The notes: generated by a model from the sequence alone, not told the origin. 64,000 nucleotides of DNA from Thermodesulfobacteriota bacterium (GCA_040754335.1 JBFMCV010000003.1:173356-237355), one strand, 5' to 3'. Counted from the stretch's first letter, positions 26,812 through 37,642 are shown. Program-made: numbers and translations.

Positions 26812-29370
26812 TTGTCTAAAAGAGCTCTAATAATAGGTTCTGACAGGGACTACTGCTATGTCTTGAAGGAGTTCCTGGCGCTGAGAGAGCTGTTTGTGAC
26901 CGTGGTACTGGATTACAAGGAAGGCGTAGAAAGGCTTTTCTATGAAAAACCCGATCTGGCCGTATTCGAGAACACTTCCCAGGAACCCATAGATACGTAC
27001 AGAGACGCCGTCGAGGGCTCAAGCGAGTTCGAGGTCGTTGACTTCAACAGCGGTCAGTCAATAGGAACCGGGATAAAGCCGGTGCTGATTTTCGACGACA
27101 AATCCCAGATAAACCGCCTCTTCGACTTTCTGAAGGCCAGTTACTCGAACCCGGAGACAGAGGATTCCCCCGACAGAGGGGACGAGGGGAGCCTGGGCAC
27201 CACGTTCTATCCGAGCCTGCTTGTCGATATATACCACAAGAAGAAGAGCGGAATCCTGTCCATATCATCGAAAACGAACCTTATCATTTATTTTATCAAC
27301 GGCAGCCCCGTGTTCGCGGAAGGGGGGGACATTGAGACGGCGATAGGGAGGATACTCCTCGACAGAGGCAGGATCGATGAACAGACGTATGAAAAAGCGC
27401 TGGACATAGCTACGAAAAACAAGCAGAAATTCGGCCAGATACTTTTTGAAATGGGCATCACCTCACCCCACGAGCTGAACAGCTTTCTCGAGTTCCAGAT
27501 ACAGGAAAAAATACTCAAGGGGTTTTATTACATAAACGGGAAATACGTATTCAAAGGCGGTGACGATTTCGCGGACAGGATAGTTTCGTATCAGGTCGAT
27601 CTGTCCAAGATCATCTATGAAGGCGTAAGGAGGTATATAGACGTGGAGAGCCTCGAAGAAGCGAACCCGACAATCGTCGCCGACCCGAGGCTGAAAAGCG
27701 ATATCAACAACCTCGGGCTCAAGCCCAGGGAGCTCAGGTTCGTGCAGCTCCTCAAGGAGAGGTCAACAGTAAGGGATATACTCGAGGGGTCGAGGCTCGA
27801 CAGGCAGGAAACCCTCAAGCTCCTCTATTTCCTGTCGTTGTTCAAGCTGGTGAAGATAACGGGCGTGTCGCCCGATGAGATCGGCAGGGCTTCGATAGAG
27901 AAACTCACGAGAGAGAAAGAGAGGGCTGCGGGCACGGGAGGAGAAGCGAGCGTCCCGGCGGATACGGAGAGCATCTTCGGGGAAATGAAAGAGGCGGAGC
28001 GCGGAGCAGGGGCTGAGAGCGACTCCTATACCGAAAACGAAGAGCCCGCCGATCATTCATACCCAGGCGCGGAAGAGGAAGGTGGAGAGCCTGAGCCGGC
28101 GAATGAAAGAGCAGAGGAGAGTGCGGCATGGTTCGGGCCGCCGTCCGGCATGGAGGAGGCGGATGCCGAGCAGGTGAAATCCATCGAATCCTCGGTTGAG
28201 CCCCCGGAGGAAGAGAGCGGGAATGAGCCTGTATATTATCCGGCCGGAACGGAGGCGGAAGGAGTCTCGGGAGAAGAGCCCACGGCGGGCTCGTACGTCC
28301 ATGAAATTGAGATCGATCAGGACGAGGAAACAGGGGACGACTTAACAGCGGAGGTTGGGGAAGCATTCCTGGGCCTGCAGTTCCGGGATGAGGGACGGTT
28401 CGAGAACGGGAGTCCGGAGCCGGAGTTAGAGCTCGATCGTCCTTCGGGCAATGAGCCCCGGGACGCCGTGGCGGAAGACGGCTTCAGCAGCCTCTTTCAG
28501 CCTTACAAGGACGCTATGGACGAGGGGGAAGACGATGCCGGCGCCGAGTCCAAGGTAGAATTTATTTTCGCGGGCCAGTCACCCGGCCCGGCGTTCGCCG
28601 GGGAGACGGAGGAAGATTCGACGCTAAGACCGCATTCCGCCGATTTCAACGAGCGGGTAGCCGAGTTCCACTCGACGATGCAGCAAAAAGATTATTACGA
28701 AATCCTGGGCGTATCTCAGGAGGCTTCTCCGGAAGAGGTAAGAGACGCCTACTATAAACTCGTAAAATGCTACCATCCCGACGTCAATCCAAACGCGGAC
28801 CAGGAGATAAGGGCAAAGGCGGAAGAAATTTTCACGCAGATCTCGACCGCCTACGAGACACTATCCGAAAGGGATAAAAGGGAGCAATACGACTCGCACG
28901 AGGAGCTTTCCGTGCTCAAGTCGCAGGCGAAATACATATATGAAGCGGAAATGACCTTTAAAAAGGGCATAACCCTGCTGATCCAGCGCGATTACGCCGA
29001 AGCGGAAAAGAAGATAAGGGAAGCGGTGAACATGAACCCCGACGAAGCCGCGTATTTAGGGGCGCTCGCATGGGCAGGGTTCCTTGCTGCAGGGGACAAG
29101 TCGGCTGTCGTGGAGGAGGTCAAGAGCTCTCTCGAGAAGGCCCTGAAGATGAACGATAAAATACCGGAAAATAATTATTACCTCGCATCCGTATACAAAT
29201 ACGCCAACGACCTCAGGAACGCGGAAAAGTATTTCGAAAAGGCGATCGAGCTCGACCCCGATTACATCGAGGCCAAGAGGGAGGTGCGCCTTATCAAGAC
29301 ACGCAAAACGAGCATCAAGAACGACAAAAAGATCGAAAAAAACTTCTGGTCCAGCCTGTTCAAAAAATAA
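26812..29370 (+). CDS. Pseudo-receiver/DUF4388/DnaJ/TPR multidomain protein
   Basis: 852 aa from a TTG start with GGAG upstream. Domains in order: a receiver-like N-terminus (1-110) whose phospho-acceptor position appears to be Glu (AVFENT); a DUF4388 (PATAN-type) domain (about 128-250) with SGILSISS and LIIYFINGSPVFAEGG; a winged-helix-like part (about 290-350); a long acidic low-complexity linker (about 365-610); a J domain (626-690) with the HPD motif at 655-657; and C-terminal TPR helices. DUF4388 with J and TPR domains is a deltaproteobacterial type of architecture. The J domain should stimulate a DnaK partner; what it delivers is unknown. It is probably cotranscribed with the PpiD-like gene. 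Confidence 0.85.
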   Translation: MSKRALIIGSDRDYCYVLKEFLALRELFVTVVLDYKEGVERLFYEKPDLAVFENTSQEPIDTYRDAVEGSSEFEVVDFNSGQSIGTGIKPVLIFDDKSQINRLFDFLKASYSNPETEDSPDRGDEGSLGTTFYPSLLVDIYHKKKSGILSISSKTNLIIYFINGSPVFAEGGDIETAIGRILLDRGRIDEQTYEKALDIATKNKQKFGQILFEMGITSPHELNSFLEFQIQEKILKGFYYINGKYVFKGGDDFADRIVSYQVDLSKIIYEGVRRYIDVESLEEANPTIVADPRLKSDINNLGLKPRELRFVQLLKERSTVRDILEGSRLDRQETLKLLYFLSLFKLVKITGVSPDEIGRASIEKLTREKERAAGTGGEASVPADTESIFGEMKEAERGAGAESDSYTENEEPADHSYPGAEEEGGEPEPANERAEESAAWFGPPSGMEEADAEQVKSIESSVEPPEEESGNEPVYYPAGTEAEGVSGEEPTAGSYVHEIEIDQDEETGDDLTAEVGEAFLGLQFRDEGRFENGSPEPELELDRPSGNEPRDAVAEDGFSSLFQPYKDAMDEGEDDAGAESKVEFIFAGQSPGPAFAGETEEDSTLRPHSADFNERVAEFHSTMQQKDYYEILGVSQEASPEEVRDAYYKLVKCYHPDVNPNADQEIRAKAEEIFTQISTAYETLSERDKREQYDSHEELSVLKSQAKYIYEAEMTFKKGITLLIQRDYAEAEKKIREAVNMNPDEAAYLGALAWAGFLAAGDKSAVVEEVKSSLEKALKMNDKIPENNYYLASVYKYANDLRNAEKYFEKAIELDPDYIEAKREVRLIKTRKTSIKNDKKIEKNFWSSLFKK

Positions 29371-29467
29371 TCGGACCCGCCTCCCGGGAAATTCCGCAAC
29401 CCTTTTTATCTCTTCGGATATTTACTTTTTTTAAACTTTTGATTATCTTCACTGATTAGATTAGGCG

Positions 29468-32400
29468 ATGAAAATCAAATCCCTGGAAATTACCGGCTTT
29501 AAATCATTCTACGAAAAGACACGCATCAATTTCGACCTACGCCTGAGCGCTATAGTGGGCCCGAACGGCTGCGGGAAGTCGAACGTGCTCGACGCCATCA
29601 GGTGGATACTGGGCGAGCAGAACCCGAGACAGCTGCGGGCGAACGTAATGGAGGAGGTCATCTCGAACGGGAGCGAGTTCCTGAAGCCCCTCGGAATGGC
29701 CGAAGTCTCGCTGCTTATGGAAAACGTCCCCAGCTACAACTTCGAGCAGGTCGAGATCAAGCGCCGGGTATTCCGCTCGGGAGAGACCGAGTACTACCTG
29801 AACGGGGTCCCCTGCAGGCTCAAGGACATCACGGACATATTCATCGACACAGGCTCCGGCGCAAGGGCCTACTCCGTCATCGGACAGGGCAGAGTGGACC
29901 AGATGATCACTGCGAAGCCGGAAGACAAGAGGACGCTCCTCGAAGAAGTGGCCGGCATAAGGAAGTACAAGATCAGGCGGAGGGAGACCGAGACCCGTAT
30001 CAAGACGACGAGGGAGAACCTGAGCCGCGTAAGGGACATGGCGGGCGAAGTGAAGAGACAGATGGACACGCTGAGTCTCCAGGCGAAGCACGCGGAGGAA
30101 TTCAGAGAGCTCTCGGAGGAATCGAGAAGGCTAGAAGCCGGGATACTGAGAGCGAGGATAGAGAGACTCGAAAATAAGAAGAAAACCGTAAGCGAGGAAA
30201 AAACAGCCGTCGAACAATCTATTGCCAAGTCCGAAGAGGAGATAATCCAGGTCATTAACCTCCTCAAAAAATTGAATAACCAGTCCCTGATCACGGACGA
30301 TAAAGTGAGGGAGCTCGAAAACAGCATATACAGGACGAAAACAGAGCTCCAGACGAAGATATCCTCGCAGGAGCTTATAAAGACAGAGATATCGAGCATC
30401 GAGAGGTTCATCGAAAAGATAGAGAGCGAATCGGCGCTCCTGGGCGGCGAGCGCCTGAACCTGGCGGCGCAGACCGGGATCAAGAGAAGCGCGCTCGAAG
30501 AGGTAGGCCTCGAACTGGAAAAAGAGAAGGAGGAGATAGCCGCTAAAGAAAACATGCTGGCGGCGATCAAGACGGGGTTTGCAGAGATCCGAGCGGAGCA
30601 TCAGGGGATCAGGGCTTCCCTCTTTAAAACACTCGACGAATACAGCTCTCTCAAAGGCGCGGCGCTGGGTTATGAAAAGGAATTAAAGGACCTCTATTCG
30701 AAGAAAGAGGTTATAGAGAAAGAGCTCTCCGAAATAGAGCTCGAGAGAAAGGCCGCAGCAGAAGAAATCTCGAACCTCGAGCGGACACTTTCGGAGAACG
30801 AGGCCAAACGGCAGCATATTTCCGAATCCAGGGACAGGCTGCTGGCTTCTCTCTCATCCCTGAGCGATGCGCAGGCAACAAAACGCGAGGAATACGACAG
30901 GGTCCAGGACAGGCTCAACGAGAGCTCCTCGAGACTCACCGTGCTCAACCAGATACAGGCAAACTACGAATGGCTCCCCGAGGGAATAAGGAATTACATC
31001 CTCGAGCATAAGGGAAACGGCGTGCTCGGCACGGTATCCGACTTCATTTCGGTCCCCGAGGGCTACGAGAAGGCCGTGGAAGCGGTGCTCGGGGATAAGA
31101 TCAAATGGATACTCGTCGAGGAGAACTCGCAGGCGCTGAGCGCTATAGATTCCCTGAGACAGCGCTCCCTCGGCAGGGGGACGTTCGTTCCGGCGAGGGG
31201 GATCGAGGCTAAAGCGGCGTCAAACGGAAGACCTGCGAGTTCGAGGCCGCTTTCGGAAATAGTACACCTTGACAACAAACTGAGCGTAATCGAAAACATC
31301 CTTAACAGCGTATACATGGTCCCCTCTCTCGGCGAAGGATTGAGAATGCAGTCGGAAATGGGAGGGGGGTCGTCTTTCGTCACCGCCGAAGGTGATTACC
31401 TCCACCCCGACGGCGTTATCTCCGGCGGAACGGCGCAGCCCGGGGTGCTCGAGAGGAAAAGGGAGATAGAAAACCTCAAAACCCTTATAAGCGGCCTTGA
31501 GCGCGAGACAGACACGCTCGGCCTTGAAATCGAGGCCAACGAGCTCGAGATAAAGGGCTTGCACGCCGGAATAAAGGATTACGAGAGCGGTCTCGTCGAG
31601 ACGGGGATCGTCGACGCGGAAACGAGGAAAGACATACTCAATTTCAAAAATAACCTCGAGAAGCTGGAGAGGCGGATCGAGGCAATAAGCCTGAACCTCC
31701 AGAAGACCGGCTCCGAGACCGACGAAAAGCTCAGGCTCATGGACGAAACGAGGGTGAAACTGGAGGGGCTCGATTCAGAGAAGTCGGTCCTTGAGCAGCG
31801 GTTCGGGGAAGTAGAGGGCAAAATCCAGAAGGCCGAGGAAGAGGAGCGCTCGGTCGAAAGGGAAATCGCGGAAAAGAAGGTCAAGTGCGCTTCCCTCGTA
31901 GAAAAGGAGAAGAGCCTCATCGAGGATTTAACGGAGCTCGAGAGAAGGATAAGGGACATAGACAGCCGCATCGAGCTCGAATCACGGAACATCGAGGAGA
32001 AAAAACAGGAGAAGCTGAGCTTTATAGAAAAGGACAGGTATACGGTCGAGGAGATAAGCCTCATAAATAAAGCCATTTCGGAAAACGAAGAGAAGCTTCA
32101 GGTGATGAGGCAGGAAAGGAACACCGTCGTAGAAGAGACAAGGGCCGCTAACGAGAACAGGGAGAGCCTGAATACAATTCTCTCCGATCTGAGGCTCAGG
32201 AACAATTCGCTTGAGCTCGACCTCAACAGTTTGCAAATCGAGGCGGAAAATATCAACGATATAATCGAGAGGACCAATCTTTCGGAAATAATATCGGGTA
32301 TGGCGGAGAGGGGCGAGCCCGCCGAGATAAATATTCACGAAGAAGAAGCAAGACTTAAGAAGCTCCAGGCGCAGATCGAAAAATTCGGGCCGGTAAACCT

Positions 32401-32977
32401 GCTTGCCCCTGAGGAGTATAACAAGCTCGAAGAAAGACATAAATTCCTGAACGAGCAGATGGAAGACCTGAACCAGGCCATCAATTCGCTCGGGAAGGCT
32501 ATAAACAAGATAGACAAGGAATCGGAAAAACGGTTCAGGGAGACCTTCGAGCTCATGGATCAGAAGTTCCAGGAGATATTCAGCCGTCTCTTCAGGGGCG
32601 GGGAAGGGAAGCTGGTGCTGACGGAGCCTGAGAACATGCTGGAGTCGGGAGTGGAGGTCATGGTCAGGCCGAGGGGGAAAAAATTCCAGGCCATAACGCT
32701 CCTTTCAGGGGGCGAGAAGGCCCTTTCCGCGATCGCCCTCATAATCGCAGCCTGCCTGATAAAGCCGGCACCTTTCCTCCTGTTCGACGAAATAGACGCG
32801 CCGCTCGACGACAGGAATACTTCCTATTTCATCGAGCTCGTTAAGGAAATAGACAGGAATTCCCAAGTGATACTGATAACCCATAACAAGAAGACCATGC
32901 AGCAGGTGAATTCCCTGATCGGCATCACTTCCAACAAGTCCGGCACTTCGACCGTGGTTTCGGTCGACCTGAGCTAA
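29468..32977 (+). CDS. smc: Chromosome segregation protein SMC
   Basis: 1169 aa, full length. The N-terminal head has FKSF and Walker A (GPNGCGKSN, about residues 31-39). Two long coiled coils (about 165-500 and 680-1000) flank the hinge (about 510-650; GVLGTVSDFISVPEGYEKAV). The C-terminal head has the signature LLSGGEKALSAIAL and Walker B LLFDEIDAPLDD. SMC organises and segregates chromosomes with ScpA and ScpB, neither of which is here. The gene stands between the DnaJ-like gene and secA with short gaps. Confidence 0.97.
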   Translation: MKIKSLEITGFKSFYEKTRINFDLRLSAIVGPNGCGKSNVLDAIRWILGEQNPRQLRANVMEEVISNGSEFLKPLGMAEVSLLMENVPSYNFEQVEIKRRVFRSGETEYYLNGVPCRLKDITDIFIDTGSGARAYSVIGQGRVDQMITAKPEDKRTLLEEVAGIRKYKIRRRETETRIKTTRENLSRVRDMAGEVKRQMDTLSLQAKHAEEFRELSEESRRLEAGILRARIERLENKKKTVSEEKTAVEQSIAKSEEEIIQVINLLKKLNNQSLITDDKVRELENSIYRTKTELQTKISSQELIKTEISSIERFIEKIESESALLGGERLNLAAQTGIKRSALEEVGLELEKEKEEIAAKENMLAAIKTGFAEIRAEHQGIRASLFKTLDEYSSLKGAALGYEKELKDLYSKKEVIEKELSEIELERKAAAEEISNLERTLSENEAKRQHISESRDRLLASLSSLSDAQATKREEYDRVQDRLNESSSRLTVLNQIQANYEWLPEGIRNYILEHKGNGVLGTVSDFISVPEGYEKAVEAVLGDKIKWILVEENSQALSAIDSLRQRSLGRGTFVPARGIEAKAASNGRPASSRPLSEIVHLDNKLSVIENILNSVYMVPSLGEGLRMQSEMGGGSSFVTAEGDYLHPDGVISGGTAQPGVLERKREIENLKTLISGLERETDTLGLEIEANELEIKGLHAGIKDYESGLVETGIVDAETRKDILNFKNNLEKLERRIEAISLNLQKTGSETDEKLRLMDETRVKLEGLDSEKSVLEQRFGEVEGKIQKAEEEERSVEREIAEKKVKCASLVEKEKSLIEDLTELERRIRDIDSRIELESRNIEEKKQEKLSFIEKDRYTVEEISLINKAISENEEKLQVMRQERNTVVEETRAANENRESLNTILSDLRLRNNSLELDLNSLQIEAENINDIIERTNLSEIISGMAERGEPAEINIHEEEARLKKLQAQIEKFGPVNLLAPEEYNKLEERHKFLNEQMEDLNQAINSLGKAINKIDKESEKRFRETFELMDQKFQEIFSRLFRGGEGKLVLTEPENMLESGVEVMVRPRGKKFQAITLLSGGEKALSAIALIIAACLIKPAPFLLFDEIDAPLDDRNTSYFIELVKEIDRNSQVILITHNKKTMQQVNSLIGITSNKSGTSTVVSVDLS

Positions 32978-33058
32978 AATCCGCGCAATAGGCTGACCGC
33001 TCAATATAATCCGGGTTTAAAACCTGCAGAGGGCCTGACGCCGTATAATAAGCAAAAT

Positions 33059-33087
33059 TTGTGATGCCGGGGTTTTACACTTATACT
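33059..33087 (+). promoter_or_regulatory. Putative sigma-70 promoter of secA
   Basis: TTGTGA (33059-33064), 17 bp spacer, TATACT (33082-33087), about 37 bp before the secA ATG. The -10 is one mismatch from consensus; the -35 is weaker. Confidence 0.45.
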
Positions 33088-33123
33088 TTTATCGGTTTCA
33101 CAGTATCGGAGGAATATTAGCGA

Positions 33124-35982
33124 ATGATTTCTTACATAATGAAGAAAATAATAGGCTCCCAGAACGACAGGGAAATTAGGAGACTGGGCGCCATTGTCGA
33201 GAGGGTCAACGAATACGAGAGCGAATTCCAGTCTCTTCCCAACAGCGCATTCGCGTTAAAAACCGTAGAGTACAGGGAAAGGATAAAGAACGGCCTGAAC
33301 GGGAACGGCGATCCTCTGGAGGAGGAGCATTACGCGAAGCTCGAGGACGCGCTCCTCGAAATACTCCCAGAGGCCTTCGCGCTCGTAAGGGAAGCGTCCC
33401 GGAGGACCCTCGGCATGCGTCCTTTCGACGTCCAGCTCATAGGCGGCCTTGTGCTCCACCTGGGCAGGATCGCTGAAATGAAAACGGGGGAAGGAAAGAC
33501 GCTTGTAGCCGCCCTGCCCCTGTATTTGAACGGCATCACCGGCCTCGGGGCGCACCTGGTGACGGTGAACGATTACCTGGCCAGGCGCGACGCTACGTGG
33601 ATGGGACCGATATACAAGCTCCTAGGCCTTAACATAGGTGTAATAAACCACGAAATTTCCTATCTTGTGGAATGGGAAGACCCCGTAAGGGCTCAGCACG
33701 CAATAGATAACGACTTGAGCGTATGGCCCTCCGAATACTCCGAAATGGAGATACCGACCGAGAAGAACCTCGACGTGCTGGCCGCGTTCAAGACTAAGCT
33801 CGTCGAGTGCCCGAGGAAGGAGGCGTACAGGGCGCACGCGACCTACGGAACGAACAACGAGTTCGGGTTCGATTACCTTAGAGACAACATGAAGTTCTCT
33901 CTGAACGACTACGTCCAGAGAGAGCATAATTACGCGATCGTCGACGAAGTGGACAGCATCCTGATCGACGAAGCCAGGACGCCGCTTATCATATCGGGTC
34001 CGTCGGAGGACTCGACGCAGCTCTATTACGATATAAACAACGTGGTCGTAAAGCTCAAAAAAGAGGTCGATTTCACGCTCGACGAGAAGACGCGTCAGGT
34101 AACCCCGACCGAGGAAGGGTCGAACAAGGTCGAAAGGGCCCTCGGGATAAGCAACGTCTACGACCCGGCGAACCTCGAGATACTACACCACGTCATACAG
34201 GGGCTCCGCGCGCATAACCTCTTCCACCGAGACGTCGATTACATGGTAAAGGACGGCAAGGTGATTATCGTCGACGAATTCACGGGGAGGCTCATGCCCG
34301 GAAGACGCTGGAGCGACGGGCTCCATCAGGCGATCGAGGCCAAGGAGGACGTCGAGATAGAGAACGAGAACCAGACGCTCGCCACGATCACGATACAGAA
34401 CTATTTCAGGATGTACAGGAAGCTCGCCGGGATGACGGGTACGGCGGACACGGAAGCCTTCGAGTTCAAGAATATCTACAACCTCGACGTAAACGTCATA
34501 CCGACCAACAAGCCGATGATAAGGGCCGACAGGAACGACTCGGTATACAAGTCGGAAAGAGAGAAGTTCGGCGCCGTGGTCGAGGAGATAAAGGAGCTCT
34601 ACGGCAAGGGACGGCCTATACTGGTGGGCACTACTTCGATAGAAAAATCGGAGAGGCTCTCCGGCATGCTCCAGAAGCTCCGCATACCCCATCAGGTGCT
34701 GAACGCGAAGCAGCACGAGAACGAAGCCGAGATCGTCGCCCAGGCGGGCAGGATCGGAGGCGTGACTATAGCGACGAACATGGCGGGCAGGGGCACGGAC
34801 ATCATACTCGGCGGAAACCACGAGTACCTGGCGAGGGACATACTCAGGAAAAAATTCAGGGTAGACCCTCATGAAGCCCTCCCGGAGCAGTTCGAGGAGG
34901 CCATGCTGGAGGCGAAATCCGTATGCGAGGGCGAGAAAAAGAGCGTGCTCGAGCTGGGGGGCCTCCACATCATAGGCACGGAGCGGCACGAATCGAGAAG
35001 GATAGACAACCAGCTGAGGGGAAGGGCGGGCAGACAGGGCGACCCCGGCTCTTCCAGGTTCTTCGTGTCCCTGGAAGACGACCTGATGAGGATATTCGCG
35101 TCCGAGACGATAACCAAGATCATGGACAAGCTCGGGTGGGAGGAAGGCGAGCCCATAGAGCACAAAATGATCACGCGCTCGATAGAGAACGCCCAGAAGA
35201 AGGTCGAGGGCAGGAACTTCGACATAAGGAAGCACCTTCTCGATTACGACGACGTGCTCAACAAGCAGAGGGAGGTCGTATACAGGAAAAGGAGGGAGTT
35301 CCTGGCCGGCGGGGAGAACCTCAAGGACAACCTCTATGAAATGGCCGACGAAGTCATAGAGGACCTCGTCACGGAAACTGTGCCGGAAAAGGGCAATATG
35401 GACGAGGCCGCATGCGGCGACCTGAAAGAAGCGGTCCACGGCTCGTTCAACATTCAGATCGACACGGCCGGGCTCACCGGAAACGGGACGAGAAGGGAAG
35501 ACGTGACCGAGTACATACGGACGAAAATACACGAGTACTACGAAGGGAAAGAGACAGAGATAACGCCCGAGACCATGCGGCAGATCGAAAGATATATAAT
35601 GCTCCAGACACTCGATTACCTCTGGAAGGACCACCTCCTGAACATGGATCATCTCAGGGAAGGCATAGGACTGAGGGGCTACGCGCAGAAGGACCCGCTC
35701 TACGAGTACAAGCGCGAGGGGTTCGAGATGTTCTCGTCTCTCATGAACCGCCTCTCCTATGACGTCTGCGAAAAGCTCTTCAGGGTGCAGCCCGTGAGCG
35801 AAACCGACATGGAGAGGCTCGAGAGGAGAAGGAGGGCCGAGCAGCAGCGCATGACCCTCAGCAGGGGAGAGGAAGAAGAGAGCAAGAAACCCGTCAAGAG
35901 ACACGACAGGAAGGTGGGGAGGAACGACCCCTGCCCTTGCGGAAGCGGGAAGAAATACAAGAGATGCTGCGGCGCCTCGTAG
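33124..35982 (+). CDS. secA: Preprotein translocase ATPase SecA
   Basis: 952 aa motor of the Sec translocon. Walker A is [12 protein letters not shown], the DEAD-type box is [14 protein letters not shown], followed by motifs [22 protein letters not shown] and [13 protein letters not shown]. The C-terminal tail [20 protein letters not shown] is the zinc site that binds SecB and the ribosome. Residues about 176-236 hold an extra segment of about 50 aa between NHEISYL and [16 protein letters not shown] that E. coli SecA lacks; I recall similar inserts in some deep-branching lineages. GGAGG lies 11 bp before the ATG. Its 3' end is close to, or overlapped by, the MoxR gene. Confidence 0.97.
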   Translation: MISYIMKKIIGSQNDREIRRLGAIVERVNEYESEFQSLPNSAFALKTVEYRERIKNGLNGNGDPLEEEHYAKLEDALLEILPEAFALVREASRRTLGMRPFDVQLIGGLVLHLGRIAEMKTGEGKTLVAALPLYLNGITGLGAHLVTVNDYLARRDATWMGPIYKLLGLNIGVINHEISYLVEWEDPVRAQHAIDNDLSVWPSEYSEMEIPTEKNLDVLAAFKTKLVECPRKEAYRAHATYGTNNEFGFDYLRDNMKFSLNDYVQREHNYAIVDEVDSILIDEARTPLIISGPSEDSTQLYYDINNVVVKLKKEVDFTLDEKTRQVTPTEEGSNKVERALGISNVYDPANLEILHHVIQGLRAHNLFHRDVDYMVKDGKVIIVDEFTGRLMPGRRWSDGLHQAIEAKEDVEIENENQTLATITIQNYFRMYRKLAGMTGTADTEAFEFKNIYNLDVNVIPTNKPMIRADRNDSVYKSEREKFGAVVEEIKELYGKGRPILVGTTSIEKSERLSGMLQKLRIPHQVLNAKQHENEAEIVAQAGRIGGVTIATNMAGRGTDIILGGNHEYLARDILRKKFRVDPHEALPEQFEEAMLEAKSVCEGEKKSVLELGGLHIIGTERHESRRIDNQLRGRAGRQGDPGSSRFFVSLEDDLMRIFASETITKIMDKLGWEEGEPIEHKMITRSIENAQKKVEGRNFDIRKHLLDYDDVLNKQREVVYRKRREFLAGGENLKDNLYEMADEVIEDLVTETVPEKGNMDEAACGDLKEAVHGSFNIQIDTAGLTGNGTRREDVTEYIRTKIHEYYEGKETEITPETMRQIERYIMLQTLDYLWKDHLLNMDHLREGIGLRGYAQKDPLYEYKREGFEMFSSLMNRLSYDVCEKLFRVQPVSETDMERLERRRRAEQQRMTLSRGEEEESKKPVKRHDRKVGRNDPCPCGSGKKYKRCCGAS

Positions 35983-35993
35983 GGGAATACCAG

Positions 35994-36935
35994 TTGGAAC
36001 CGTCCGAGTTCTCAGGCAGGATACGAAGCCTCGAAACTAACATAAGCGCCGTCATAAAGGGGAAACCCGAGATAGTAAAAACGGCTATAGTGGCCCTCAT
36101 TTCGAGGTCGCATATGCTGATAGAAGACGTCCCGGGCGTAGGCAAGACCACGCTGGCGCAAGCTCTAGCCAGGTCGACGGCCTTAAGCTTCAAGAGGATC
36201 CAGTTCACGAGCGACCTGCTCCCTTCAGACATTCTCGGAGTATCCGTACTCGATCAATCAACCGGTGATTTCATATTCAAGCCCGGGCCCATTTTCGCGA
36301 ACATAGTCCTCGCCGACGAGATAAACAGGGCCACTCCAAAGACCCAGAGCGCGCTGCTCGAGGCGATGAACGAGGCGAAGGCGACGATCGACGGGACCGT
36401 CCGCGACATGCCCCAGCCGTTCATGGTAGTAGCAACGCAGAACCCTTTCGAATACAAGGGCACGTTCCCGCTCCCCGAGAATCAGCTCGACCGTTTCGCC
36501 ATAAGGATCAGCATAGGCTATCCCGACAGCGAGAGCGAAAGGCGGATACTCTCGACGTCGGGCCCCGTAAACTCGTGGGACGGCGTAAACCCAGTGATAT
36601 CGAAGGAGGAAGTAGTAATGCTCCAAAAACTGTCGGAGAGGGTGAGGACCGACGATTCCATTCTGGACTACATTCTAGCGATCATAACCGAGACGAGGAA
36701 CCCGAAGATGTTCGAGCTAGGAGTGAGTCCGAGGGGGGCGATAGCGTTAAAGAGCGCGGCGCAGGCGCTCGCTCTCACGGAGGGGAGAACGTACTGCATA
36801 CCCGAGGACGTGAAGAAGATGGCCGTCCCCGTGCTCGCTCACAGGGTGCTTCTGAGGAGCGGGCGTCACATGGGACGGGGCGGCGAGGAAGAGGCCATAA
36901 GAGAGGTGCTCGAGAGCGTAAAGGTGCCGATCTGA
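35994..36935 (+). CDS. MoxR family AAA+ ATPase
   Basis: About 313 aa. Walker A EDVPGVGKTTLAQALA, Walker B VLADEINRATPKTQSALLEAM, the sensor-1 region VVATQNPFEYKGTFPLPE, and QLDRFAIRISIGYP are textbook MoxR motifs. MoxR ATPases are chaperones that usually work with von Willebrand and DUF58 proteins, none of which follow here. I chose the TTG at 35994, with AGGGGA seven bases upstream; an ATG at 35964 would overlap secA by 19 bp. A small membrane protein gene follows 74 bp later. Confidence 0.88.
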   Translation: MEPSEFSGRIRSLETNISAVIKGKPEIVKTAIVALISRSHMLIEDVPGVGKTTLAQALARSTALSFKRIQFTSDLLPSDILGVSVLDQSTGDFIFKPGPIFANIVLADEINRATPKTQSALLEAMNEAKATIDGTVRDMPQPFMVVATQNPFEYKGTFPLPENQLDRFAIRISIGYPDSESERRILSTSGPVNSWDGVNPVISKEEVVMLQKLSERVRTDDSILDYILAIITETRNPKMFELGVSPRGAIALKSAAQALALTEGRTYCIPEDVKKMAVPVLAHRVLLRSGRHMGRGGEEEAIREVLESVKVPI

Positions 36936-37009
36936 ACGCAGCGCCGCGTATCGCATGGTAGACTATATCAAGGTTCTAATATGAATGAGTATCGAAAGCG
37001 GAGGAAATA

Positions 37010-37288
37010 ATGAACCCCAGACCAAGAATTTACTTTTATCAGGGTAAGCCGCCCGCATATCTCATACCCCTCGTACTTTTACTGGGGATCGTGGTATTCG
37101 CAATACTCGCGGTATTCGGATTCTTCCTCGGGATCGCGGTGGGGGTCGCCCTTATCATATTCGGGGTCATGAGGCTTTTCTCTTCAAACAGCAAGAAGAA
37201 ATACAGGACCATCGAAGAGGACGGCAGAACGACCATAGTCCTCGACAGGGAAGATTACGAGGTTATAGAAAAGGGTAAAAAGAGTTAA
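37010..37288 (+). CDS. Small membrane protein
   Basis: 92 aa. A hydrophobic hairpin of two membrane segments (about residues 16-55: YLIPLVLLLGIVVFAILAVF, then FLGIAVGVALIIFGVMRLF) is followed by a short charged cytoplasmic tail (YRTIEEDGRTTIVLDREDYE). Not recognised. The ATG has GGAGG upstream. It may be cotranscribed with the MoxR gene and could be its membrane partner, but that is only a guess from position. Confidence 0.65.
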   Translation: MNPRPRIYFYQGKPPAYLIPLVLLLGIVVFAILAVFGFFLGIAVGVALIIFGVMRLFSSNSKKKYRTIEEDGRTTIVLDREDYEVIEKGKKS

Positions 37289-37290
37289 TC

Positions 37291-37566
37291 CTAAAGAGCG
37301 TCGATCTCCCCCGCGAGCTTGAAATCCTTCTCCGTCAGTCCCCCTTTGCTGTGCGTAGATAAAGTCAATGTCACGTTTTTGTATTGTATGAGTATGTCGG
37401 GATGGTGGTCCGCCTTCTCGGCCAGTATCGCTACCTTATTAACGAACCCGATGGATTCGACGAAGTTCTTGTTCCTGTAGACCTTGACGATCTCGTTCCC
37501 CTTACGCTCCCAGCCCTTGAGGCCCGAGAGACCCTCCTCAATCTCCGCATCGGACATGAGCGCCAT
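37291..37566 (-). CDS. 4a-hydroxytetrahydrobiopterin dehydratase (PCD/DCoH family)
   Basis: 91 aa, the normal family size. The active-site block ADHHPDILIQYKNVTLTL, with the conserved His-His-Pro, and THSKGGLTEKDFKLA are diagnostic. The enzyme dehydrates 4a-hydroxy-tetrahydropterins formed by aromatic amino-acid hydroxylases; in organisms without such hydroxylases it is thought to act in molybdopterin or folate-related pterin turnover. No hydroxylase gene is nearby, while folK and folD are close. It is convergent with the small membrane gene, 2 bp apart. Confidence 0.93.
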   Translation of the reverse strand: MALMSDAEIEEGLSGLKGWERKGNEIVKVYRNKNFVESIGFVNKVAILAEKADHHPDILIQYKNVTLTLSTHSKGGLTEKDFKLAGEIDAL

Positions 37567-37642
37567 TGTGATTCACCTCCCATTCTATTTAGTTTATGGA
37601 GGGCGGATGGATAGTCAAAAAATAGTTATTTAAACTTAACGG

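Noticed and set aside
34183-35904. 573-codon minus-strand frame inside secA
   Set aside because: Fully antisense to secA, whose motifs are all present; no domain is recognisable in the reverse frame.
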